NCBI GenBank assembly: GCA_013398015.1
Contig: VZRR01008201.1
Coordinates: forward strand, 182,025-246,024
Length of the DNA: 64,000 bases
DNA from: Oreocharis arfaki
Lineage: Eukaryota; Chordata; Aves; Passeriformes; Paramythiidae
Direction of reading: 5' to 3'
Shown: one piece after another, positions 34,911-46,200 of the stretch
Layout of the letters: every line of letters begins with the position of its first letter
Numbering within the stretch: the first letter of the stretch is position 1
Translations under genes and position numbers: made by a program
The notes under the pieces: model-generated
What the model was told of the DNA's origin: nothing
What the model saw: the letters and a program-made list of their open reading frames with translations, nothing else
The model's database searches: none

Positions 34911-35599
34911 AGATAAGAAAAGGTTTATTTTCTTATGAAGTAAAAAATCATATTTTTTTTACCTTAAGGATGCTCATTTGGTAAAACTTCCTCCTCCAAG
35001 ACAGAAAATCATGAAGTGGGATAGGGTAAATGCCCACAGGGGCAGCTGCAAGCCCTTTTGGGTAGATATTGCTGCCTCAGTTTGTCCACTATCATATCAA
35101 GATGGGACTGCAGCCTGGTTCTTCCCTCTACATGGGGATTCAAAATATAAAGGCACACGAATAAAATGGAGATTTGCTCAAAGAAGTCGATATTAACTGC
35201 TCCACTGAAGTACTATCTGCATCTCTTTTCGCATGCAAAATAATTTCCATAGTAAGTCCCCAGAAGTGGGGAGAGACCCTAGCTCTGGTTGTTGTTTCTT
35301 CTCACAGTTTGCAGTATCCTCAGCCTTCATTGTCTAAACTCAGGCCTGAGTTTACTGCTGATGTGGCCACACTCTGATCTAGGGATGTATTTTTGACATC
35401 GGTAATGTCCACGAGATATAAATATAACCACATATATCTATAAATATGCCACAGGTATCTAAATAAGATAGCAGTGTTTACCTTTATTAACTGCTGGGAG
35501 GTAATTTGCGTACAAAGGAGAACACATTAAGCCAAATTCTGTTCCATTTTACTTGGAGTTACCTTTTTTTAAACAGGTTTATATAAACTACAACATGTT

Positions 35600-35930
35600 T
35601 GTGCATTATGAATATTTTACTGATGCTGAATAGCAACCTTAATGAGCTCAAACTGAGCTCAATATTTGACTTCTGAATTTTTCCTCAAATCATCACCTGT
35701 TCATAATTAGCCTCTGGAAAACTATAGTAGTTTTTCCATATCATTGTCTATGTTAACAGTTTGGAAAATTGCAGCTTTTGAACAAGCAGGTTTTCCAACG
35801 GCTGCAGATCATATGTGTCCACTTGCTAAAGGGCGTTATTTCTGATTTAGCTGTAATCCTGTCTGGAAACAAGTACATTGGTTCCTCTCAGGAAGGCCCT
35901 CTTGTCAGCTTGACCTTCTTTTAAAAGTTC
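35600..35930. promoter_or_regulatory. candidate conserved non-coding element
   Basis: A direct repeat GAGCTCAA-ACT-GAGCTCAA lies near 35644-35662. It is followed by an E-box (CACCTG) beside CATAATTAGCC near 35695-35712, and by a complex segment retaining CpGs (CCAACGGCTG, GGGCGTTATT). There is no frame of note. Confidence 0.33.
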
Positions 35931-37192
35931 CCTCCTGCAGTTCGTGGGCTTCATGTGTGCTGCAGCCTTGTTTCAAAAATACTGAGAAGAGCAGCTCAGT
36001 GTGGAAATATAAAGCTAGCAACAGTTGCCTGCACTAGATATTTTGTCTGTGTCTCTTTTTTTATTTGAGAAAAATAGAAAGGATTTTATATTGCATTTGA
36101 ATGTGGGGAGATTTATAAACACAGTTTTTCCAGATTTGTTCTCCCCAAGGAGTGTTAAAAATAATGTATCTTTTTCTTTATCATCAGTAACATTTTGATG
36201 CAGTATTTGAAGAAATACATTTTGTTATTTAGCCGTGAAATGGATTGAACAGTGTGAACTCTACCAAACAGTGAAGTAGCCTAAGCAACATCATCCCTTC
36301 TGCATTTGTGAGAGTAACAGGGCATTAGATCTTCTATAGGAATGAAACTCAGCTTGAGCAGCAACAAGTGCTTCTACCATATTTCTACACAGTCCTTGTG
36401 TACTGCTTGCACTTATGTCCTTTTGCTGCTAGTTCAAAAAAAAGGAAGTTGAACAAAACTACTTCTGCATCCCACTACACTTCCTGGTTGTGTGGTTGTG
36501 CCTGTGTTAGGCAATGCAAGTGCATACAGAAACAGAAGGAGTGGTGGATTTCCTTGTGGATCCCTTAGCTCTGGTCTCGTGTCATGACCAGATATGACAG
36601 TTCTGCCTGCCAGTCACTGTAAGAGGAGGTGATGTCTCTCTCTGCATCACAGCACCAAAATCTCTTGTACTGCAAACTCCTTCTGCAAGCTTCCTTGTCT
36701 GCTTCAGGGTGGAACGCCAGACTAGTTGAGTAGCTGTTTTAAGGTGAAACAGCATCACTAGAGTGGGACATGAAGCTCATTTTTACAATTTTATCATTGG
36801 TATGAAAACTCCCAGAGTGAACTCCCTTCTCCAGAAACATAAATTTTTACAGAAGGAGTGTACAAAACTCTCCTGGGAGCTTCTTGCTCCCTTATGAAGC
36901 TATGGATAATCTTACAGCCTGTATGGGTAATCAAGGGATCACAGAGTAGTTTCACAGAAAGCCTCTCTTCAGGTTTTGGGGGCTGTTCTGTGGGTGTCTT
37001 TTGGAAGCCTTCAGTACTCCTAAATCCTTCTGCCTAGGGAGGCTAGAGATGCTAAAACCTTTAGCAAATTATGACACTTGTGGATAGGTTAAAAAGGTTG
37101 GGATATTGCCTTTGAGCATGTAGGATTGAAAATGTGAACCCTGGTGTCATTGCCTCCTGTGTGCATATGCATTTATAATTAACTTTGGGAAA

Positions 37193-37228
37193 TTCTCTGC
37201 ATTTCTCTGATGTTCTCTGCATTTCTCT
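37193..37228 (+). repeat. 16-bp direct repeat, 20-bp period
   Basis: TTCTCTGCATTTCTCT at 37193-37208 recurs exactly at 37213-37228 with a 4-base spacer. Confidence 0.95.
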
Positions 37229-40200
37229 TCCCTCCCCAGTTATTCTTTCCCCTGAGAAGCAGCTCCTCTACTTGCTTGGTGATTGCAGAGGCTTTCTGGA
37301 GGGCACAAAAGGATAGCTCCATGCTGGCTTTGTTTCCTGCCTTCAGACATTTCTGTACAGAAAACCTGTCTCTGCTGCAAAATAGGTGAGAAAGGACCCA
37401 CTCTATACAACTTTTCAGGGCAGAGGCAAGTCAGAGTTCACCTCTGCTCCTACTGTCTTTTACTCTGACTGGATTTCCCCAATGCAGGTTAGAAAAATCT
37501 ACCCCTCACTGCAAGCCAGATGTTTTTTTTCAGATTAGTCAATACCCTTTGCAAAAGGATTAATGCAGTCTTATGGTTACTGTAAGCTTTTCTGGGCTGG
37601 ATCATGTGAAATACCAGCTGGGTTGAATATGGAAGGAACTTCAGTTGGTCTCACTGTTCAGAGAGAGCGTGCAGAATTCAGGGCATAACTGATAATGTAT
37701 CTCATGAGATTGTACAAATTGCTCTAAGATCGCTCCAATTTAAGTGCTCAGCTCTTTCTAATTAAAGACTACACTGAGGAAAAGTGGGTAAAATGTGCTT
37801 TTGTGGGTATGTGTGTGTATGTTGGGGGAGAAGGGAAATTGGTAAGGAGAAAAAGAAGCATTTGATTAACTTGTTTTGCTGTTTCATACTTCAGTAGCCT
37901 GTAATGGGAAACGTGGTTTCTACAGGTAGTATAATCTGCCTCTTTCTCAGTTCTTCTGGTCCAGAAACACTCAGTTTTACTTCGTGGTCCTATTGCCTGA
38001 GCCAGAACTGCTCATGAGAAGCCCTATAATACAATGGAATTACCTTCAGGGCACCATAGAAATTTATGTTAGTGTATCTCTTTGTGCATCCTTTGGGTGT
38101 CAGAATCTCTCCGTATTCCTACCTATAAAAATGATTCCCTGAGCACACCTATATACACAGAGACAATGAGCAGAGGTATTTGGTGTTGTTAAAGAACAAA
38201 ACACACCAACAACCTTCCCTCGTGGATTTGTAACATTAAAACTACCATTCTCAGAAGTGTTACTCAACTGTACCTTGAGATTTCAGAAAGAAAATTGACA
38301 TTGATGTTACAGCATTCTCTTTCAACAGAGATGCATTTCTACACACACTCCTCCAGAAAATGTGTGATTCAGCATAATATGGAAATACACTGAGATCATT
38401 ATTTGAAGTATGAATTTCTACCCAAGAAACCATCCTATTGAACTGAGGAAATATTTCAGAGCAATACATAACACAGCTGCAAGAGAAATTCAGGCTGTGA
38501 AATCTGGATTTGTGTCTATGTTTTGAATAGCCCAAAGTCCAGGAGAGCGTTTTATGATCTGGGATTTCCAAGGAGCTGATCTGGATAAAGAAAGGGGCAG
38601 ATCACAGAATTTGAACAAGGCTGTTGCTTCATCCACCCTTCAGAAACAGTGTGTTCCGAGTCTTTAGACTTAAAAATACTGCTTGTAAGGAGTGACCTGC
38701 AGATTTTGGAACCAGTCTAATTTTCTAGACTCACTGTAGATTAAATGTATCTTGTCAAAAGGATATTTGAAGGAGATACTACCCTTCTGCTAAAGAAGCA
38801 GCACGTGTCTGAAACAATCCCTTTCCAAAGCAGAAGCGTGTTATTATTTGTATTATATTTATGTGTGACAGAAATTATGTTATGCTTTCAACATTATACG
38901 TGAGCTTTGAAAAACTGATGTTGTTAGCACCTCCTGTTCTTTCTTTGTAGGAGCAGGAATCTGTGGAAAGCAGTGGTACTTTTCTGTTTAGAATAATTTG
39001 GAGAAATCCACTTTTAAATCAATAATGTTTTTCTCCCAGCCACTTCCGGAAAAGCAACAGTTTTTTACCTCATGCTGATTTTATATCACTGTAATTTTCT
39101 GGATTTGTAGGAAATTACAGGTCCTGGGCTACTCTGGCCATACTTGATGGATGAGTTTACGCAAAGGAGGGAAGTTGTGTAAATGTTAAGGTACTGTGTG
39201 TTTCCTTCTTGGTTACATATATTGTGTTTATATCCCAGCTGCAGTTATAAGGGTAATTTTCATGTTTTAGTAATGTCTCAGTACCTATTTTTATATAAGA
39301 AAAATGTATATAGTAGGTAGTGATAGACAACAGCAGTTTTTTGGGTAATGACAGCAGTCAGGGATATGAACCTTGTGGCCTCATCACAATCCATATTTGT
39401 TAATTTCTTGGTCAAAACCAGTGCCTTACCAGAAGCTCGTCGATATTTTAATCCATGCCCTGCTGGTCTTATCACAGCTGCTAGAGGGGCATGAGGAGAC
39501 CTACAAGTTAAAGAGGATTTTAGTTGACTGCCTGTGAAAATAAACACAGTCACATCTCCTAAGGCAGAGGCTGAAAATATCTGCCAGGGAAAAACGTCCA
39601 TCTGGCAAAACTCTCCCTCTCATGCCACAGTCACTGAAAATTGCTGTGCTAGTTCATGCAAAGGCAATGCTGCCATACATACCTCCAGGCAACCTTTCTC
39701 CATCCCGACCAGCAGAAGACAGATGTTGAGAGAAGTCCCTCCTGCTAGACTGCTCTGGGTTTTTTTGTAGTATTTCTTCCAGTCTTCAGCCTTCTGGTGA
39801 GCAACAGAACCATGGAGAGTACACAGGAAAGGGGAGCTCCTAGAAGAGAAAGGACATGATAATCACCAAATACAAATCCAGAGACAATTCAAGGAAGGTG
39901 GCACTAAAGAGGCATCTCAAAAGTAAGAACACATCAGCAGGTAAGCATTGCTGCCAAGGTGACATCTATGTTAGGACCACTCCCCTGACAGATACAACAG
40001 CAAACAGTGCTGGCAAAGAGTCAGTGGCTTGATGTAGTTGGCAAAGTTGCTGGTGCAAGCAAAGGAGCAGGGCTTGTGCCAAGGCAGCTGACTGCCTTCT
40101 CCTCTCCCTGCAATTGCACTACCTGTGTGCACTGATAGCTACTCCAAAGTGAAAAACGACTGCTGCAGATGCGCCCACACTGCCAAAGGTGGCTTATCTC

Positions 40201-41154
40201 TCTGTGTTCTGAACTTCTCTTCCGCAGGAGAAAATGCTGCTAATGCAGCAGCAGCCACCTTCACTTTTATGACATCAGCCATCAGAGAAAAGCAGTCCCC
40301 AAAATGATCAGGAAGGATCACAAATGCTGAGAAAATATTCCTTTGCTTTTGCCTGGTGATTTGCTGCCACTTATCAGTAGTTTGGCTGTGAAATGGTCTC
40401 TTTTGATTTCTCTCAACTTTTGTTTTCAATTTGCCTTTTAAACTCAGTGGTCGGCTAAACCACCCACACTGATGCCTAGGACTAATCCTCAGATATTTCT
40501 CTATGCTGTCATACAGATAGATGTGAAAACGTACTGGTTGTGACTGTGCAGCAAATTCAAGCCAAACTTAAATCAAAGTAAAAGCTATGAGGTCACAGAG
40601 AAAACCGTGCCAATGTTTATTCCCTTATAGTCATCCAAGATAAATTTCATCTGATCATCTGTCGTCCCCAAATTCAGGATACACCAATGCTTTTCAATTC
40701 CTCTCAGGCTTCTCATAGTCCTCTTCAACGGCATGGGACAATGAGTGTCAGCAAGTGTCACTCACTCACTGTTTATTTCCCTCAGCCAGCTCACTACTGC
40801 AAACACTCCTTCAGAGAGGTTTCGGTGTCCCCTTTGGGAGCACTTCATTGTCCTTCTTTCTCAACAGCAGCCACGCCCAAAACCTGAAGGACCTGGGCAG
40901 GTCCTGGGATCCTTTAATAGTTGTGGGAAGGGAGCTGGTGTGTGCAGCCTTTTTCAGGAACAAGCTGAACTAAACTAGGTGGAGTCTGTGTCAAAGCTGC
41001 ATTCGTTTTTCTGCTGTTTTTTTTATTTTCTGTAGCACGCCTTAGAATTTATTGGCCATGACTTCCCAAGAAGCTAAGTGTCCCTGCTTCCCTGGGAGAA
41101 TCCGGTGAATACTCTTTCAGCTGCTTTGCAAACATTGACTAACTAATCCATGCA

Positions 41155-41325
41155 ATGCCCCTCGAGACAGGAAAACGAGGCAGAGAGATTATATGACTTG
41201 CCCAAAGCCACAGAAGGAATAAGTGTCAGGCATATTATGAATAGGGCATATAGATCAAAGGAAATACAATGAGCACTCAGGAGTTCCTGTCTCCCAGTCT
41301 GCTTTTTACAACAGAGAACAACACT
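41155..41325 (-). mobile_element. ancient MIR/CORE-type SINE, antisense
   Basis: The plus strand carries ACAGGAAAACGAGGCAGAGA (41167-41186), a TATATGACTTGCCCAAAGCCA block (41190-41210), a TAAGTGTCAGG block and a GAGTTCCTGTCTCCCAGTCT block (41281-41300). These match antisense MIR blocks GGAAACTGAGGCACAGAGA, TGACTTGCCCAAGGTCA, AAGTGGCAG and AGTCCTGACTCCCAGTC in order and spacing. Confidence 0.83.
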
Positions 41326-42654
41326 ACTTTTCTACTGTATAGCTTTTACAGGATTTTTTTTTAGTAAAGGATCTTGTCAAAAGCTTGAAGGAAATCCAAA
41401 TAAATCATCTTAACTGTACTGTATTGGTGCAGATGACTTCTGTTTGTGAAAGGAACTTACATGCTTGACAGATTTCAGTGAGAAGTGATGTTGTAAGATC
41501 ACAAAGGCACAATCTATTTCTCAAGTAAAGTTAATACAGCAACTTTTCTCTATGGTCTTAGCTATACAGCTGCAGGATTTCTTTTTATGTACATGTTTTC
41601 AGTCTTCTTAACTTAGTTGCAAAACTTTACCAAGTGAAAGACTTAAGTTGTGAACTTCCTTGTAATGAATGCTTGGCTTTTTATCACAGCACTTCAGGGA
41701 ATGAGGAACTTACAAATAGATGTGTACCACACACCACCCTTCTGGAATTTTTGGACAGTTACTTGGTACTTCAGGGCTTTGTATATCCCAAGAAAAAATA
41801 ATTTTCATGGCAGCTGTACTCCTTGTCAAACTGAAATCAATAGCAAAGTTGCTATGGATTTAAATACCCCAGGTTTGTATTTCTCATTTCTATCTTGATC
41901 TCTAAATGAATTTTACTGTGGGGATCATATCACAGATCTGAAGTGTAAGCTTGTGGAAACAAATATACTGCAATTTCATGTTACTTTTCATACTGGGAAC
42001 AAATATGTTGTGTTACCTTTATTTTCAGGTTTTAAAAATTACTTGGCTTATGAGAACTCCTTTAGAGGAGTAGTAGTACTGAATACTCTTCTGTGTACAT
42101 CTGTGTGTGTGTATAAACACACACATATCTATCTGTGAGTAGCAGAGTCAAAGCTAAGCACAAACCCTCTCCATTTCCTGATTTTAAAATTATGAGCCAT
42201 ACAATCAATGCTTTATTCAGAACGGCTTTCTCCAACTGAGTTTCGTAAAATGTTTTTAAGGAAAGATGAGACAATCAGAAAGATTGCTGGGCAGACTGTG
42301 GAGAGAATTGCAGGAAGATGCGTAAACACCATAGTCCTTAATTGCTGAGTTGGCTCCCAGGCTGCCTGGAGGCTCTGCCGAGGTCCGGGTGCCCATTACC
42401 CTGCTCAGCCACTCGGTGTTCCTGGGTGACTGCAGATGGCAGCCAGCCCTGCCCACAATGGGATCGACAGTGATGGGAGGTGACCTGTTTCCTGATTACT
42501 GTTTGGAGCTGATCTCATCTTTTCAAAGGGTGTTTTCTAAATCTGACTTGCTGGATTCTGCAGGGTACTGAAATTTGATTACTTTTTACTGATTCTTTTT
42601 TGTGTGGAAATGCCAATCGGATCCTCCTTAGAGAGACTCCTCACAATACCTGAA
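41326..42654. other. non-coding stretch, no gene supported
   Basis: Only short frames occur. It includes the GT/AC inverted repeat at 42104-42125. I see nothing else. Confidence 0.55.
42104..42125. repeat. (TG)n/(CA)n inverted repeat, 9-bp arms
   Basis: TGTGTGTGT (42104-42112), spacer ATAA, then ACACACACA (42117-42125). It can form a hairpin or Z-DNA. Confidence 0.92.
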
Positions 42655-43054
42655 TATTGCGCTCAGGGTTGGGCCCCTCACTACAAGACATTGAGGTGCT
42701 GGAGTGTGTCCAGAGAAGGGCAACAAAGGTGGTGGAGAGTTTAGAGTACCAGTGTGATGAGGAGCAGCTGAGGGAACTGAGGTGTCTGGAGAAAAGGACA
42801 TTCAAAGGAGACCTTATCTCAAGTTGCACCAAGGGAGGTTTAGATTGGATATTAGGAAAAATTTCTTCACTAAAAAGGGTTGCCAAATGTTGGAACAGGT
42901 TTTCCAGGGAAGCAGTTGAGTCACCATCCCTGGAGGTATTTAAGAGACGTGTAGATGTGGCACTTAGGGTTTAGTGGTGGACTTGGATTATTTGTTGGAC
43001 TCCATGATCTCAAAGGTCTTTCCCAACCAAAATGATTACATTCCATGATTCTGT
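42655..43054 (+). mobile_element. CR1 LINE (CR1-Y-like), 5'-truncated, with internal deletion
   Basis: The 3' end of an avian chicken-repeat-1 retrotransposon. A frame from 42657 to 42974 encodes the C-terminus of the reverse-transcriptase ORF2: VLECVQRRATKV near residues 13-24, then EEQLREL, LEKRTFKGDLI, a WNRFSREAVESPSLEVFKRR block, and a stop at about 42974. The 3' untranslated region follows (TTGGACTCCATGATCTCAAA near 42995, TTTCCCAACCAAAATGATTA near 43020). It ends with a single ATTCCATGATTCTGTAA-type unit and no poly(A), as is normal for CR1. Immediately after GACCTTATC (42818) the sequence jumps to the CTCAAGTTGC region, so roughly 90-100 bp of the usual element is missing, along with smaller 3' losses. 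It is a dead copy. The frame is open only because the deletion happens to keep phase. Confidence 0.93.
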
Positions 43055-45269
43055 AACAGCAACAAGTTCATTCACTAATTTTAAGAGTTTTATTTTGCCC
43101 TTCAGCCTGCTTATTCTCTTGCACTCTTTGCACAAGTGCAGTGATACTTAGCATGTGTTTAAGTGCTCTGATTAACTGAGGCCTAAACCCTCCATATTGC
43201 ACTGATTATTACACTAAGGTGGCAATTAAAATTTGCTGTTTGGAAAAAATGAGTTATTTTTGACCTTATTGTTAGGATTGACATTGATTTGAGCATACTT
43301 ACTACCATATGACTTGACAGAAATCCATGTTTTGTTCCCCCAGCACAAAGTGAAAATAAATAGCAGCCAAAGGGAAAACCATTGCTTGGGAGGATGCTGG
43401 TGCTTCCAGAATGTCTGGGTCGTGATATTTGAGAAAAATACTGCTCCCCACCAGTCATACAAAGTAAGCTGGCAGTAGGTAATACAGTTGCTGTCCTTGC
43501 TGTGCTGAATTCTGCAGGTAATTCGTTACCAGATTGCCTTTGCCTGTATGGAAGGCATTCCTTGTAATGTCACTTGCTGCATCATTTGAGCATAATGTTT
43601 GTAACACCCATGGATTCATACCTCTCTTAGCTATGATGTTTAAATAAACACAGTCCCTACATGTTTGGGGTTTTGTTGTTGTTGTTGTTGCTGGTTTGGT
43701 TTTTTGGGAGTTTGTTTTGGTTTTTTTTTTCAGTTTCTTAATGCCTGGTTGTACCCTGTGCATTCACAGGGTAAATGCCTAAACCCTGCAGTTGTATTTA
43801 GTTTTGGTTTGCTGGGCTTCATTTGAGATTTGAGAGGATTCCAAAAGGTACGTGATGTTGTGCCACCCCAGGCATATTTTGGCAGGTGCTGGCACAACTT
43901 CCAGGACTCCTGGGGACTGCAGTTCCCCTGCAGACATAGGCAGGCCTTTCCATTGTTTCTGCCTCACTGGGTTGAGAGCTTAGCTGGCTCACCTTGCTTC
44001 CTAATCATGCATTTCTTTGCTTTTCTGCTGTGCTTTCTATCTGGAGAGTGCTGGCTTTTCACCATTTAACTGAGTATCCTGAGTGGCAGTCATTGCCTCC
44101 CTGGGTTTACCTTCTTAACTCCTGCTTACAAATGGCATTAAATGAAAATATCTGAAAGGTGGACAAACAGATCTGAACTGTGTGGATACAGAGTATGACA
44201 GGTAGGTGTAAGGAGGAAAATTTTGTTCTTCTTGCATGAATTTGATCAACTGCCATTTGATTTGTTATTCTGACACCAAAGCCTTTAAGGGAGAAAAGAG
44301 GTCTCATCTGATTACACCCAGCTGACTCAGCAGTGATTTGTTTACTAAGTTGACAATACCGTTAATTTTGGATAACACCTCCCTTGTAAATGAGATTAAT
44401 ATGCCCAGTGTGAATGTGCAAGTGTTCCTTCATCCCTCACTGTCACAACTGCACTGATGACATCTTCCAAGAACAAACAAAATCATCTTAGACTTGCCAT
44501 GAAGGTTCACAGGGCAGGGAGCTAATGCAGGAAAGGGACAGCAGCCCTGGTTGAACTAAAGGCCAGTGTGTGTCCACAGACACTTTGCTTTCATGGAAAT
44601 GTATAAATAGCAGTAAGATGATTTTATATTTTAAGATGCAAAAAGCCAAACGTAAGATCCTGCTACCTGGTAAGTGCTTCAGGGTAATGGCAAATGCAGG
44701 ATGCAGCCCTGCAGGATGGAACAGCCTCGTGCCTGGCTCGTGTCAATGACAGCACAAGGTTATCAGCACCATCAGCTGTCACTAAGCACCATCAAGCCAC
44801 AAAAAGAAGGGATTCTTCTCCTGGTCTAAGAAAACAGCTCAGTGTGTCTCTGTTGGATGCCTGACACTTTTGATTGCCTGTTTGCCCTCTTCTTGCTGAT
44901 ATTAAGATACAAATATTAGTTCTTAATTGAGAGTGATTATGTGAAAAGACAAGCAGAAAATGACCGTCTCATAGTTATCTCTCTGACCAGGGTCTACAGC
45001 ACCACAAATGCAGGTTTGTGGCTCTCTTCAGAACAGAGAGGCAAGAGAAACCAGATTGGAAGTAAAATCTTATAAATGCAATAAAAAATGCTATTAATAT
45101 AAGCACTGTTTTGAGTTGAGCCGAGATCTTTGTTCCAAAGTGAAGTAGCTCACAAGAAATTAAATCAAAAAGAGTTATGAAATGATGGAGTTTCATTAAG
45201 CTGCTCCTGCTCTTCTGGGCCAAAACCTCAGAAGGCATCAGCACCCTCTGCAAATGAATCATTCATCAT
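43055..45269. other. non-coding stretch, no gene supported
   Basis: Contains the (TTG)6 repeat at 43673-43690 within a T/G-rich low-complexity tract (about 43660-43735). I recognise no exon or other repeat. Confidence 0.55.
43673..43690 (+). repeat. (TTG)6 trinucleotide repeat
   Basis: Six TTG units followed by T/G-rich low-complexity sequence to about 43735. Confidence 0.93.
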
Positions 45270-45540
45270 GGAGCTTGCTTTTACTTTTATTTTTGGCATC
45301 GTAATAAGTAAAATCAATTTAACGTTATTTACACAGGCACACTGTAAATGAAATGGTCTGATTTATTTAATCTGAAGATCTGGCCCATTATTATTTGTGT
45401 TTAAAAAATCTATGTGGAAAGAATCTTCACAATTCTTGTCATTTCCCCAAATGAACTTAAATAATGAAGCGTGTGTGTGAAAGGAATTACAGAAGAAAGG
45501 ACTAATGAGTATCTTGATAATTAGGCTTGTCCCCTTCTCT
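45270..45540. promoter_or_regulatory. candidate conserved non-coding element
   Basis: AT-rich but complex and repeat-free, with GGCATCGTAATAAG (about 45295), TTAACGTTATTTAC (about 45319) and TTGATAATTAGGC (about 45514). The first two retain CpG. Homeodomain TAAT/ATTA words are frequent. It has no coding frame. Confidence 0.35.
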
Positions 45541-45659
45541 CCAGCCAGACTATCCTTAACATCACTTTTTTAGAAGATGTAATATTAAAATCCTCCAAAG
45601 CAGCCTGCTCTAATTGTCCAGTGGAATTTACTGTACAGAAACTGTGTAGTTTTATAGCA

Positions 45660-46200
45660 GAATCTACAGTGTGATCATAAACCAGCCTTGCCGTGTCCTA
45701 AATTTTACAACACATAGATTGCTTGAAGGAATAACCCCTTTTGTTTGGCACATTGGAGCCCAGATTGCCATGACTATGGCTCATGTTTTGTTCATGTGTA
45801 TACATATGTATATATTTTCACTTTCCGCTTCTTTACATTTCTCTTGGAGCGCTGAGGCTTGTGTATTCACTAGTTTTAAATTTCTGCAGCAGGGGAGCCG
45901 AGGAGTTTGCTTTTTATTTTTGTTCCCCCGTTTGTTCCCTGAACTCTTCTTGCAGTTTAACAAGTCAAATACAAAACACAGGGGGAATAAACATCCACAT
46001 GATGGTACCATGCGTGATATGGCATCATTGATTGGATATACTGCATTGGAACATCACACAAAAGAGCCTGTAACGAAAAAAAATCAGTTGCCTGAAGCTT
46101 TGAGCTTTCAAATTAGGCTAAAGAGGTTCCCCTGATAACCATCAGTGTTGAAGCTTTCAGTATTATTTAGCTGCCCTGGCATCAGTAACAGTTTTCAGAT
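45660..46200. promoter_or_regulatory. candidate conserved non-coding element (crossed by a chance 154-codon frame)
   Basis: Complex, repeat-free sequence with CATGCGTGATATGGCATCAT near 46008 and TTGATTGGATATAC near 46027. A plus-strand frame at 45671-46135 is 154 codons long but has no recognised domain, no splice context that I can support, and biased runs of F/L/S. I treat it as non-coding. Confidence 0.3.

Larger units (their letters stand above)
33390..41154. other. gene-desert-like stretch, no gene supported
   Basis: No exon, RNA gene or young repeat is recognised over about 7.8 kb. Long segments are AT-rich yet complex. The strongest regulatory-looking blocks (34640-34910 and 35600-35930) are listed separately. 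A 16-bp direct repeat TTCTCTGCATTTCTCT occurs at 37193-37208 and 37213-37228. Confidence 0.55.

Noticed and set aside
45671..46135. 154-codon plus-strand frame
   Set aside because: No recognised domain or splice support; the block looks more like non-coding regulatory DNA.
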